From positions 496,001 through 560,000 of the forward strand of contig JADJWR010000001.1 of the NCBI GenBank assembly GCA_016716275.1: a DNA stretch of 64,000 bases. Reading direction: 5' to 3'. Made by a program: the position numbers and the translations under genes. Source of the DNA: Burkholderiales bacterium (GTDB lineage: Bacteria > Pseudomonadota > Gammaproteobacteria > Burkholderiales > Burkholderiaceae_F). Shown here piece after piece: positions 42,584 to 51,060 of the stretch (its first letter is position 1; every line of letters starts with the position of its first letter). The notes below the pieces were generated by a model, which saw only the letters and a list, made by a program, of their open reading frames with translations, was not told the origin of the DNA and searched no databases.

Positions 42584-44482
42584 ATGGGTCAGTACAGCAA
42601 GATGCAGGGACCGTCGTTCACTCCCGCCGCCCGGCAGCGCCGGCTCGACGCCATCCTCGAGCGACACCGCAGGGCGCGCACCCAGCTGCTGCAGATCCTG
42701 CGCGAGGTGCAGGAGCCGGAAGGCTGGATCCGGCCGGAGGCGATCACCTCGATCGCCCGCGCGCTGAAGCTGCCGCGCGCGCGCGTCGAAGGGGTGGCGG
42801 GCTTCTACGGCTTCCTGCACCTGTCGCCCGGCGGCCGCTACCGGCTGCGCTTCTCCGACAACATCACCGACCGCATGGCGGGCTCCGAGCCGCTGCTGGC
42901 GCGGCTGTGCGAGCTGCTGTGGGTCGAGCGAGGCAAGACCTCGGAGGACGGGCTGGTGTCGGTCGACACGACCTCCTGCACCGGCATGTGCGACCAGGGG
43001 CCGGCGCTGCTCGCCAACGGCTGGGCGATACCGCGGCTGACGCTGGCGCGGATCGAGCAGGTCGCCGAGCTGGTGCGGGGCGGGCAGCCGGTCGAGCAGT
43101 GGCCGCGCGAGCTGTTCGTCGTCGAGGACAACATCCGCCGCCAGGACATCCTGCTCGATGCGAAGCTGGCGCCGGGCGAGGCGATCCGCGCCGCGCTGGC
43201 ACGCGGCAGCGGCTCGCTGCGCGAGAGTGCCTCGAACGAGCGCTCGTGGCGCGAGGCGATCGAACTGGCGCCGCAGGGACCGCGCGCCGTGCTGGAGGAG
43301 CTGAAGCTGTCGAACCTGCGCGGCCGCGGCGGCGCCGGCTTCACCACCGGACTGAAGTGGGAGGCCTGTGCCGCCGCGCCGGCCACCCCGCGCTACGTGG
43401 TGTGCAACGCCGACGAGGGCGAGCCGGGCACGTTCAAGGACCGGGTGCTGCTCGCCTCGTACGCCGACCTGGTGTTCGACGGCATGACGGTGGCTGCCTA
43501 TGCGGTCGGCGCGCGGCACGGCTTTCTCTACCTGCGCGGCGAGTACCGCCACCTGCTGTCGCACCTGCAGGCGGTGCTCGACCGGCGGCGGCGCGAGGGA
43601 CTGCTGGGCGCCAGCATCTGCGACTGGCCAGGCTTCGACTTCGACATCGCCATCCACCTCGGCGCCGGCGCCTACGTCTGCGGCGAGGAGTCGGCGCTGA
43701 TCGAGTCGCTCGAAGGCAAGCGCGGCGTGCCGCGCAACCGGCCGCCGTACCCGGTCACCAGCGGCTACCTGAAGCAGCCGACGGTGGTCAACAACGTCGA
43801 GACCTTCTGCGCGGCGGCGCTGATCGCCGTGCGCGGCGGCGAGTGGTACCGCAGCGTCGGCACCGCGCGCTCGGCGGGCAGCAAGATCCTGTCGGTCTCC
43901 GGCGACTGCGCCCGGCCCGGCATCTACGAATACCCGTTCGGCACCAGGGTGGCACAGGTGCTCGCCGACTGCGGCGCCGAGTTCACCCAGGCGGTGCAGG
44001 TCAGCGGCGCCTCCGGCATCTGCATCGACGAGGCCGAGTTCGGCCGCCGCATCGCCTTCGAGGACCTGCCGACCGCCGGCGCGTTCATGGTGTTCGACGA
44101 GACGCGCGACATGTTCGAGGTGGCGCGCAACTTCGTGCAGTTCTTCGCCCACGAGAGCTGCGGCTTCTGCACGCCGTGCCGCGTCGGCACGACACTGGTG
44201 CGCAAGCTGATGGACAAGCTGGCCGCCGGCCTCGGTTCGCCGCAGGACCTGGCGCAGATCGTTGACATCAACCACCTGCTGCAGTCGGCCAGCCACTGCG
44301 GGCTCGGCCACACGGCGTGCAACCCGGTGATGGACACGATGAAGCGCTTCCGGCCCGCCTACGAACAGCGGATGGTGTCGCTCGACTTCGCGCCGGCGTT
44401 CGACCTCGACGGCGCGCTGGCGCGGGCCCGCGCGATGACCGGCCGCGACGACCCGGGCGCGCACTTCGGAGTCGCGCCGTGA
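42584..44482 (+). CDS. hoxF: NAD-reducing hydrogenase diaphorase subunit HoxF (NuoE-NuoF fusion)
   Basis: FMN/NAD-binding subunit of the soluble bidirectional [NiFe] hydrogenase, 632 residues. Residues 1-180 are NuoE-like; of its four cluster cysteines only the CTGMC pair remains, the first pair being replaced by SDNITDRM, as in Cupriavidus HoxF. The NuoF part has NLRGRGGAGFTTGLKW, CNADEGEPGTFKDR, GAGAYVCGEESALIESLEG and the [4Fe-4S] motif SCGFCTPCRVGT with a distal HTAC. ATG 42584 follows two in-frame GTG codons that could also serve. Confidence 0.95.
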   Translation: MGQYSKMQGPSFTPAARQRRLDAILERHRRARTQLLQILREVQEPEGWIRPEAITSIARALKLPRARVEGVAGFYGFLHLSPGGRYRLRFSDNITDRMAGSEPLLARLCELLWVERGKTSEDGLVSVDTTSCTGMCDQGPALLANGWAIPRLTLARIEQVAELVRGGQPVEQWPRELFVVEDNIRRQDILLDAKLAPGEAIRAALARGSGSLRESASNERSWREAIELAPQGPRAVLEELKLSNLRGRGGAGFTTGLKWEACAAAPATPRYVVCNADEGEPGTFKDRVLLASYADLVFDGMTVAAYAVGARHGFLYLRGEYRHLLSHLQAVLDRRRREGLLGASICDWPGFDFDIAIHLGAGAYVCGEESALIESLEGKRGVPRNRPPYPVTSGYLKQPTVVNNVETFCAAALIAVRGGEWYRSVGTARSAGSKILSVSGDCARPGIYEYPFGTRVAQVLADCGAEFTQAVQVSGASGICIDEAEFGRRIAFEDLPTAGAFMVFDETRDMFEVARNFVQFFAHESCGFCTPCRVGTTLVRKLMDKLAAGLGSPQDLAQIVDINHLLQSASHCGLGHTACNPVMDTMKRFRPAYEQRMVSLDFAPAFDLDGALARARAMTGRDDPGAHFGVAP

Positions 44483-45228
44483 GCGATCCGGCAGCCGGCA
44501 CCTTCGTCCTCGACGGCGAGGAAGTGGCCTTCCTGCCGGGCCAGACCGTGATGCAGGCGGCGCTGGCGGCGGGGCACTACGTGCCGCACCTGTGCTACCA
44601 CCCCGAGTTCAAGCCGCACGGCAGCTGCAAGGTCTGCACATTGAAGGTCGACGGCCGCTGGGTGACCTCGTGCACGCATCCGGCGCAGCCCGGCATGCAG
44701 GTCGAAAGCCGCAGCGAGGAGATCGGGGAGAAGCGGCGCACGCTGGTGCAGATGCTGTTCGTCGAGGGCAACCACTTCTGCCCCACCTGCGAGAAGAGCG
44801 GCGACTGCAAGCTGCAGGCGGTGGCCTACGACGTCGGCATGATGACGCCGCGCTTCGATCACTTCTATCCGGACCGCCCGGTCGACGCCTCGCACCCCGA
44901 CATCCTGCTCGACTTCAACCGCTGCATCCTGTGCGAGCTTTGCGTGCGTGCCTCGGCCGAGGTCGACGGCAAGGGCGTGTTCGCGCTGTCCGGCCGCGGC
45001 ATCACCAAGCACCTGGTGGTCAACAGCGAGAGCGGCCGGCTGGCGGACACCGACATCGCCCTGACCGACAAGGCGCTCGACGTCTGCCCGGTGGGCGTGA
45101 TCCTGCGCAAGCGGGTCGGCTTCGCCGTGCCGATCGGCGCGCGGCGCTACGACCGCGAGCCAGCGGCGGACCAGGCGTTGCGCGATGCGCCGCGACCGCT
45201 CGACCGCCAACCGAAGGGCGCCGAGTGA
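44479..45228 (+). CDS. hoxU: NAD-reducing hydrogenase diaphorase subunit HoxU
   Basis: Electron-transfer subunit of 249 residues related to the N-terminus of NuoG. Visible clusters: [2Fe-2S] by C39, C50, C53, C65; a His-Cys3 cluster by H99, C101, C104, C110; and a [4Fe-4S] by C149, C152, C155 and C203. It carries electrons between HoxY and HoxF. GTG 44479 overlaps the hoxF stop. The last 25 residues are Pro/Arg-rich and probably disordered. Confidence 0.94.
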   Translation: MSDPAAGTFVLDGEEVAFLPGQTVMQAALAAGHYVPHLCYHPEFKPHGSCKVCTLKVDGRWVTSCTHPAQPGMQVESRSEEIGEKRRTLVQMLFVEGNHFCPTCEKSGDCKLQAVAYDVGMMTPRFDHFYPDRPVDASHPDILLDFNRCILCELCVRASAEVDGKGVFALSGRGITKHLVVNSESGRLADTDIALTDKALDVCPVGVILRKRVGFAVPIGARRYDREPAADQALRDAPRPLDRQPKGAE

Positions 45229-45773
45229 TGAAGCTGCAGCGCAAGCTGAAGGTGGCAACCACCTCGCTGGCCGGCTGCTTCGGCTGCCACATGTCGTTCC
45301 TCGACATCGACGAGCGTCTGTTCGAACTGCTCGACAAGGTCGAGTTCGACCGCTCGCCGCTGACCGACATCAAGCACTGCGGGCCGTGCGACATCGGCTT
45401 CATCGAGGGCGGCATCTGCAACGCCGAGAACGTGCACGTGCTGCGCGAGTTCCGCCGCCAGTGCAAGATCCTGGTTGCGGTCGGCGCCTGCGCGATCAAC
45501 GGCGGCCTGCCGGCGCAGCGCAACCACCTTGATCTGGCCGCCTGCCTGCGCGAGGTCTACGAGACCGAACCGGGGCTGGCCGGCGGCGGCATCCCGAACG
45601 ATCCCGAGCTGCCACTGCCGCTGGACAAGGTGCACCCGCTGCACGAGGTGGTGAAGGTCGACTACTTCCTGCCCGGCTGCCCGCCGTCGGCCGACGCGAT
45701 CTGGAAGTTCCTGTCCGACCTGCTCGCCGGCCGCACGCCGCAGCTCGGCCACGGCCTCATTCACTACGACTGA
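45228..45773 (+). CDS. hoxY: NAD-reducing [NiFe] hydrogenase small subunit HoxY
   Basis: Small subunit of 181 residues holding the proximal [4Fe-4S] cluster. C17/C20 in AGCFGCHMSFLDID, the GACAINGG cysteine and the PGCPPSAD cysteine are the expected ligands. There is no Tat signal and no extra distal cluster domain, which fits the cytoplasmic group 3d enzyme. The start overlaps the hoxU stop by one base (TGATG). Confidence 0.94.
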   Translation: MKLQRKLKVATTSLAGCFGCHMSFLDIDERLFELLDKVEFDRSPLTDIKHCGPCDIGFIEGGICNAENVHVLREFRRQCKILVAVGACAINGGLPAQRNHLDLAACLREVYETEPGLAGGGIPNDPELPLPLDKVHPLHEVVKVDYFLPGCPPSADAIWKFLSDLLAGRTPQLGHGLIHYD

Positions 45774-45780
45774 GCGGACG

Positions 45781-47259
45781 ATGGATTTCGAACTCGAAAC
45801 CGCCGCCCACCCCGAGCAGCTGAAGCGCGTCGCAATCGACCCGCTGTCGCGCGTCGAGGGGCACGGCAAGGTGACCCTGCTCCTCGATCAGGACGACCGC
45901 GTGCAGCAGGTGCGTCTGCACATCGTCGAGTTCCGCGGCTTCGAGAAGTTCATCCAGGGCCGGCCGTACTGGGAAGTGCCGGTGATGGTGCAGCGGCTGT
46001 GCGGCATCTGCCCGGTCAGCCATCACCTGGCCGCCGCCAAGGCGATGGACATGATCGTCGGGGCGCGGCTGACGCCGACCGCCGAGAAGATCCGCCGGCT
46101 GATGCACTACGGCCAGATCCTGCAGTCGCACGCGCTGCACTTCTTCCACCTCGCCTCGCCCGACCTGCTGTTCGGCTTCGACTCCGAAGTGGCGCGCCGC
46201 AACGTGGTGGCGGTCGCCGCAGAGCAGCCGGAGCTGGCGAAGAAGGGCGTGCTGCTGCGCAAGTTCGGGCAGGAGGTGATCCGCGTCACGGCCGGCAAGC
46301 GGGTGCACGGCACCGGGGCGATCCCCGGCGGGGTGAACAAGTCGCTGACGCGGCAGGAGCGCGACACCCTGCAGGAGGACATCTACCGCGTGATCGCCTG
46401 GTCGCGCGAGGCGGTCGAGCTGGTCCGCCGGCTGCACCAGTCGAACCGGCCTCTTTACGACGGCTTCGGCGCCTTCCGCTCAAGCATGCTGTCGATCGTC
46501 GCGCCGGACGGCGCGCTCGACCTGTACGACGGCGAGCTGCGCGCGCGCGACGCCGACGGCAGGATCCTGGTCGACCGCGGCGACTGCAGCCGCTACTGGG
46601 AGCTGATCTTCGAGGAAGTGAAGCCCTGGTCGTACATGAAGTTCCCGTTCCTTCGCTCGCTCGGCCCGCAGGCGGGCTGGTACAAGGTCGGGCCGCTGGC
46701 GCGGGTGCAGAACTGCGACCGCATCGACGCGCCGCTGGCCGACGCAGCGCGGCGCGAATTCATCGACTACGGCGGCGGCCGCCCGGTGCACTCGCCGCTG
46801 GCGTACCACTGGACGCGCATGATCGAGATGCTCGCCGCCGCCGAGCAGATCAAGGACCTGCTGCACGACGACGACCTGCTCGGAGCCGATCTCGTCGCGC
46901 AGGGCAGCCGCGCCGAGCGCGGGGTCGGCGTCATCGAGGCGCCGCGCGGCACGCTGATCCACCACTACCGGGTCGACGAGAACGACATGGTGACGCGCGC
47001 CAACCTGATCGTCTCGACCACCCACAACAACCAGGCGATGAACGAGGCGATCCGCCAGGTCGCCCGCAGCTACCTCGACGGCCGCAAGCTCACCGAGGCG
47101 CTGCTCAACCACATCGAGGTCGCCATCCGCGCCTTCGACCCGTGCCTGTCGTGCGCCACCCACGCGGTGGGGCAGATGCCGCTGGCGGTCGAGCTGGTCG
47201 ATGCGCAAGGCTGCACGATCGATCGCCTCGTCCGGGACGGTGGGGCTGCGGCATGCTGA
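45781..47259 (+). CDS. hoxH: NAD-reducing [NiFe] hydrogenase large subunit HoxH
   Basis: Catalytic subunit of 492 residues. The Ni-Fe site is held by C74/C77 (RLCGICPVSHH) and C455/C458 (DPCLSCATH). RVEGHGK near the start and HNNQAMNEAIRQVA near the end are also typical. After H461 a 31-residue tail (AVGQMPLAVELVDAQG... ) is present; HoxW should remove it once nickel is inserted. The hoxW start lies inside the end of this gene. No hyp maturation genes are in the window. Confidence 0.96.
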   Translation: MDFELETAAHPEQLKRVAIDPLSRVEGHGKVTLLLDQDDRVQQVRLHIVEFRGFEKFIQGRPYWEVPVMVQRLCGICPVSHHLAAAKAMDMIVGARLTPTAEKIRRLMHYGQILQSHALHFFHLASPDLLFGFDSEVARRNVVAVAAEQPELAKKGVLLRKFGQEVIRVTAGKRVHGTGAIPGGVNKSLTRQERDTLQEDIYRVIAWSREAVELVRRLHQSNRPLYDGFGAFRSSMLSIVAPDGALDLYDGELRARDADGRILVDRGDCSRYWELIFEEVKPWSYMKFPFLRSLGPQAGWYKVGPLARVQNCDRIDAPLADAARREFIDYGGGRPVHSPLAYHWTRMIEMLAAAEQIKDLLHDDDLLGADLVAQGSRAERGVGVIEAPRGTLIHHYRVDENDMVTRANLIVSTTHNNQAMNEAIRQVARSYLDGRKLTEALLNHIEVAIRAFDPCLSCATHAVGQMPLAVELVDAQGCTIDRLVRDGGAAAC

Positions 47260-47753
47260 GCCTGCGGCCGTCGCCGGACGCGGCGCCGGTGCTGGTGCTG
47301 GCGATCGGCAACCCCAGCCGCGGCGACGACGCGCTCGGCCCGCTGGCGGCGCAGCGGCTGGTCGAGCTCGCGCTGCCCGGTGTCGAGGTGCTGACCGACT
47401 TCCAGCTGCAGGTCGAGCACGCGCTCGACCTGCTCGGCCGCAGCTTCGTCGTGTTCGTCGACGCGGCCGCTGACGGAACCTCGCCGTTCGAACTGCGGCC
47501 GCTGCTGCCGGCGGCGGACGTGCGGCATTCGAGCCACAGCCTGTCGCCGTCTGCCGTGCTCGATGCCTATCGGCGGCTGACCGGCAACGAGCCGCCGCCG
47601 TCGCGCCTGCTGGCGATCCGCGGTAACGAGTTCGAGCTCGGCGCGCCGCTCGGCGACGCCGCGGCCGCGAACCTCGAAGCGGCGCTGGCGGCGCTGACGC
47701 AGGACCTTCGCGTCGCGATGGCACAGGTTCGCCGCGAACCGCTGCCGGCCTGA
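47253..47753 (+). CDS. hoxW: Hydrogenase maturation protease HoxW
   Basis: Nickel-dependent endopeptidase of 166 residues that trims the HoxH C-terminal tail. The HyaD/HycI-type fold is shown by VLVLAIGNPSRGDDALGPLAAQRL (metal-binding Asp/Glu region), VEVLTDFQLQVEHALDLLGRSFVVFVDAA, and HSSHSLSPSAVL with the conserved His. ATG 47253 overlaps hoxH by seven bases. A hairpin follows at 47763. Confidence 0.92.
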   Translation: MLSLRPSPDAAPVLVLAIGNPSRGDDALGPLAAQRLVELALPGVEVLTDFQLQVEHALDLLGRSFVVFVDAAADGTSPFELRPLLPAADVRHSSHSLSPSAVLDAYRRLTGNEPPPSRLLAIRGNEFELGAPLGDAAAANLEAALAALTQDLRVAMAQVRREPLPA

Positions 47754-47762
47754 CCCGCCTGC

Positions 47763-47784
47763 CCGTGGTGCCGCCGCACCACGG
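47763..47784 (+). terminator. Hairpin at the end of the hox operon
   Basis: CCGTGGTGC (47763-47771), loop CGCC, GCACCACGG (47776-47784): perfect 9-bp stem nine bases after the hoxW stop. No T-run follows, so it may be a rho-assisted stop or an mRNA-protecting hairpin. Confidence 0.5.
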
Positions 47785-47865
47785 CGCGCCCGCATCCGCT
47801 ACGCTCCCGCCGCTGTTGCCCCTGCCGGTTCATGCCTGCGTCGGCGAGGCGCGAAGGACTCATCG

Positions 47866-48657
47866 ATGCTGCTCTGCCAGATCACCGATCCGCACGTCGT
47901 CGAGCGCGGCGCGCTCGCCTACGGCAAGGTCGACACGCCGCAGCACCTGGAGCGCTGCGTGCGCAAGATCCTGGCGCTGCCGCGCCGGCCCGACGCGGTG
48001 ATCGCCACCGGCGACCTCGTCGACGGCGGCACCGCCGCCGAGTACGGGGTGCTGCGCGAGATCCTGGCGCCGCTCGACATGCCGCTGTACCTGGCGGTCG
48101 GCAACCACGACGACCGGCAGCAGCTTCGCGCGGCCTTTCCGACGCACAGGCACCTCGCCGGCGAGGATGGTTTCGTGCAGTACGTGGTCGAGGATTTCGA
48201 CGTGCGCCTGGTCGTGCTCGACACGCTGATCCCGCGCAAGCCGGGCGGCTTGCTGTGCGAGAAGCGGCTGCGCTGGCTCGACCGCACCCTGGCGGCGTCC
48301 GCCCGCCCGACCGTCGTCGCCCAGCACCACCCGCCGTTTGCCACCGGCCTGTCGTTCATGGACCGCATGAGCCTGGTCGATCCAGGCGCCGAGGCGGCGG
48401 TCATCTCGAAGTACCCGCAGGTCGAGCGGGTCATCTGCGGCCATCACCACCGCAACGCGCAGGCGCGCTTCGCCGGCACTGTCGCCTCGATCTGCCCGAG
48501 CACTGCGCACCAGCTGCTGCTCGACCTCGTCCCCGGCGCCGACATCCGCTTCACGCTCGAGCCGTCGGGCTTTCAACTGCACCTGTGGGACGGCCAGCAA
48601 CTGGTCACGCACACGGCGGTGGTCGAGGACTTCAGGACGTGGGGAACGCGTGACTGA
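47866..48657 (+). CDS. Metallophosphoesterase, CpdA (3',5'-cAMP phosphodiesterase)-like
   Basis: A 263-residue class III phosphodiesterase. Metal ligands D8/H10 (QITDPHV), D50 (ATGDLVDGG), N80/H81 (GNHDDR), QHHPPF, and GHHHRN are complete. The overall pattern, including VGNHD and PSTAHQLLLD, is that of CpdA, which hydrolyses cAMP. Other 3',5'-cyclic nucleotides are possible substrates. It opens a run of four same-strand genes, the rest of which carry cNMP-binding or cyclase-like domains. Confidence 0.82.
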   Translation: MLLCQITDPHVVERGALAYGKVDTPQHLERCVRKILALPRRPDAVIATGDLVDGGTAAEYGVLREILAPLDMPLYLAVGNHDDRQQLRAAFPTHRHLAGEDGFVQYVVEDFDVRLVVLDTLIPRKPGGLLCEKRLRWLDRTLAASARPTVVAQHHPPFATGLSFMDRMSLVDPGAEAAVISKYPQVERVICGHHHRNAQARFAGTVASICPSTAHQLLLDLVPGADIRFTLEPSGFQLHLWDGQQLVTHTAVVEDFRTWGTRD

Positions 48658-48702
48658 CCGCGCGCCCTTGTCGCTTGCGGGCCGCCGACTGAACCATTGG
48701 CG

Positions 48703-50979
48703 ATGAGCGGCGTGGCGGCGGACAGGCAGGGCTGGTGGCGCTCGCTTCTGCAGCGCGACGGCGTTGCCCGTGGCGACATCGCCGGCGGACTGACCGCCGC
48801 GATGGTGCTGCCGGCCATCGAAGGCAGCTACGGACTGATCGCCTTCGGCCCCTTGGGCGCAGGCCAAGTGCAACTGGCGTTCCTGCTCGGCGCCGTTACG
48901 GCTGCGATCGCGTCCGTCGCCACCGCCGTTTTCGGCCGCGGGCCGCTGCTCAGCGGCTCTTCCGGCGCGCTGGCCGTGCTCACCGCCGCGCTGATCACGG
49001 CGCTGGTGGCCGATCCGCACTTCCGTGGCGCCGACGGCCGGCCGTTCGTGCCTTTCATCCTCGCCTACGTCGCGCTCGGCGTCGTGCTGGCCGGCGTCCT
49101 GCAGGCGCTGCTCGCCGCGCTGAGGCTCGGCGGGCTCGTTTATTTCGTTCCCTTCCCGGTGCACGCCGGCTACATCAACGGCTCGGCGGTGCTGATGGTC
49201 GGGGCGATGATCCCGCACGTGCTCGGCCTGTCCACCGTGTACGGGCACGAGGCCGACTGGCAGAGCTTCAAGTGGCTGGCGCCGCTGATCGCCCTGTCGG
49301 CGCTGGTGGTCGCGCTGCGCCCGCCTGGCTGGGCGAGGGTCATCCCGCCCTACCTGCTCGGCCTGCTGGTGGCCACCGGGCTGCACCACCTGCTGGCGCT
49401 GACGCCGCTGGCGGGGTCGCTGGGCCCGCTGCTGCAGGCGCCGGTTTTCGAGTGGCCGCGCGTCGACACGATGGGGCCGGCGATCGACCAGATCGGCGAG
49501 GGGATCCTGACCGCCAACCTGGGGCCGCTGCTGCTGTTCGCGGTGGCGGTGGCGATGATGTCGACGCTGCAGACCGCGCTGGCCGGCTCGTCGATCGACG
49601 AGATCACGCGCAAGCGGCGCTACGGCGACCGGGAACTGTTCGCGCAGGGCGTGGCCAACGTGGCGGTCGGCATCGTCGGCGCCTCGCCGAGCGCCGCCTC
49701 GACCACACGCAGCAAGCTGAATCTCGACGCCGGCGGCGAAACGGTGATGTCGCGGGTGGTGTTCGGCGTCGGCATGCTGCTCGCCCTGGCGGTGGGTTTG
49801 CAGATGATGAACTTCCTGCCGATGGCGGCGGTCGCCGGCGTGTTCATCGCGCTCGCCATCGGCCTGCTCGACCGCTGGACCCGCGGCGGCGCGGCCATCC
49901 TGTGGCGTCAGTCGCTGAAGCGACGCGTGCCGGTGTCGCTCGCCTGGAACTACGCGACGATGGTCGTGGTGGCGGCGATCACCGTCTTCGTGTCGCTGGC
50001 TGCGGCGATCGGCCTGGGCACGCTGGCGGCGATGGTGATGTTCATCCGCAGCAACAGCAAGCGGCCGATCCGCCAGGTCGTCCACGCCGACCGCCGCACC
50101 TCGCGCAAGATCCGGCCGGCGGCCGCGGCGGAACTGCTGCGCGCGCACGGCAAGCGGATCGCGCTGGTCGAGCTCGACGGCGCGCTGTTCTTCGGCACGG
50201 CGGAGACCGCCGACGAGGAGATCGAGCACGTGGCGCACGGTGTCGACTACCTGGTCCTCGACTTCGAGCGTGTCGGCGAGGTCGACGCCAGCGGTGCGCG
50301 TGTGCTTCTGCTGGCCGCCGACTTCGTGCAGAGCCACGGCAAGCGGCTGCTGCTGGCGGGCCTGATGCCGAACGACGCCCGCACGCGGATGATCCGCGAC
50401 ATGGACGTGCACGGCCTGCTTCGCGACGAGCAGTTCTTCCCGGATGCCGATCGGGCGCTGGAGCATGCAGAGGACCTGCTGCTCGCCAAAGTCACCAGCG
50501 ACACGGACGAGCAGCATGCGCTGAGGCTGGCGGAAACGCTGCTCGGCAGTGGGCTCGACGCCGACGAACTCGCGCAGCTCTCGGCGCTGATGGTCGAGCG
50601 GCGGATCGACCGAGGGCAGGCGGTGTTCCGCCGCGGCGAGCCGGGCGACGCGATGTACGTGTCGCTGCAGGGGCAGATCGGCATCTGGCTGCCGCCGAGC
50701 GGCGAGCACGGTGCGGCGGCGCGTGGCCGCCGCATGGTCTCCTACGCGCCCGGCGTGGTCTTCGGCGAGATGGGCCTGCTGCAGGGGCGGCCGCGCTCGG
50801 CCGATGCGATCGCCGAGGACGATGCCCTGGTGCTCGAACTGCCGAAGGCCGGCTACGAGCGGATCGCCCGCGAGAACCCGACGCTGCTGTCGAAGATGCT
50901 GCTGAACCTCGGCCTGCTGCTGTCCTCGCGCGTCCGGGCGCTGACCGACGAGCTGGAGGCGCAGTCGAGCGCCCGCTGA
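48703..50979 (+). CDS. SulP-family anion transporter with STAS and cNMP-binding domains
   Basis: A 758-residue inner-membrane protein: SulP transport domain (residues about 20-440, ending NYATMVVVAAITVFVSLAAAIGLGTLAAMV), a STAS domain (about 485-590, IALVELDGALFFGTAETA and DFERVGEVDASGARVLL) and a C-terminal cyclic-nucleotide-binding domain (about 615-750). The phosphate-binding cassette FGEMGLLQGRPRSADAI retains the Glu and Arg that contact cNMP. Substrate could be sulfate, bicarbonate or another anion. ATG 48703 is preferred over a TTG two codons earlier. Confidence 0.88.
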   Translation: MSGVAADRQGWWRSLLQRDGVARGDIAGGLTAAMVLPAIEGSYGLIAFGPLGAGQVQLAFLLGAVTAAIASVATAVFGRGPLLSGSSGALAVLTAALITALVADPHFRGADGRPFVPFILAYVALGVVLAGVLQALLAALRLGGLVYFVPFPVHAGYINGSAVLMVGAMIPHVLGLSTVYGHEADWQSFKWLAPLIALSALVVALRPPGWARVIPPYLLGLLVATGLHHLLALTPLAGSLGPLLQAPVFEWPRVDTMGPAIDQIGEGILTANLGPLLLFAVAVAMMSTLQTALAGSSIDEITRKRRYGDRELFAQGVANVAVGIVGASPSAASTTRSKLNLDAGGETVMSRVVFGVGMLLALAVGLQMMNFLPMAAVAGVFIALAIGLLDRWTRGGAAILWRQSLKRRVPVSLAWNYATMVVVAAITVFVSLAAAIGLGTLAAMVMFIRSNSKRPIRQVVHADRRTSRKIRPAAAAELLRAHGKRIALVELDGALFFGTAETADEEIEHVAHGVDYLVLDFERVGEVDASGARVLLLAADFVQSHGKRLLLAGLMPNDARTRMIRDMDVHGLLRDEQFFPDADRALEHAEDLLLAKVTSDTDEQHALRLAETLLGSGLDADELAQLSALMVERRIDRGQAVFRRGEPGDAMYVSLQGQIGIWLPPSGEHGAAARGRRMVSYAPGVVFGEMGLLQGRPRSADAIAEDDALVLELPKAGYERIARENPTLLSKMLLNLGLLLSSRVRALTDELEAQSSAR

Positions 50980-51060
50980 GCCGGCACGTGTGCAGAATCG
51001 GGATCCGCGCCGGGACTGACCGCTCCTGACGCGAAACAACGGGAAACGGGGAGGCGGGCA

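Noticed and set aside
47860..51039. 1059-codon antisense frame over the phosphodiesterase and SulP genes
   Set aside because: Shadow of two genes with intact motifs; its product is His/Arg/Gln-rich with no domain.
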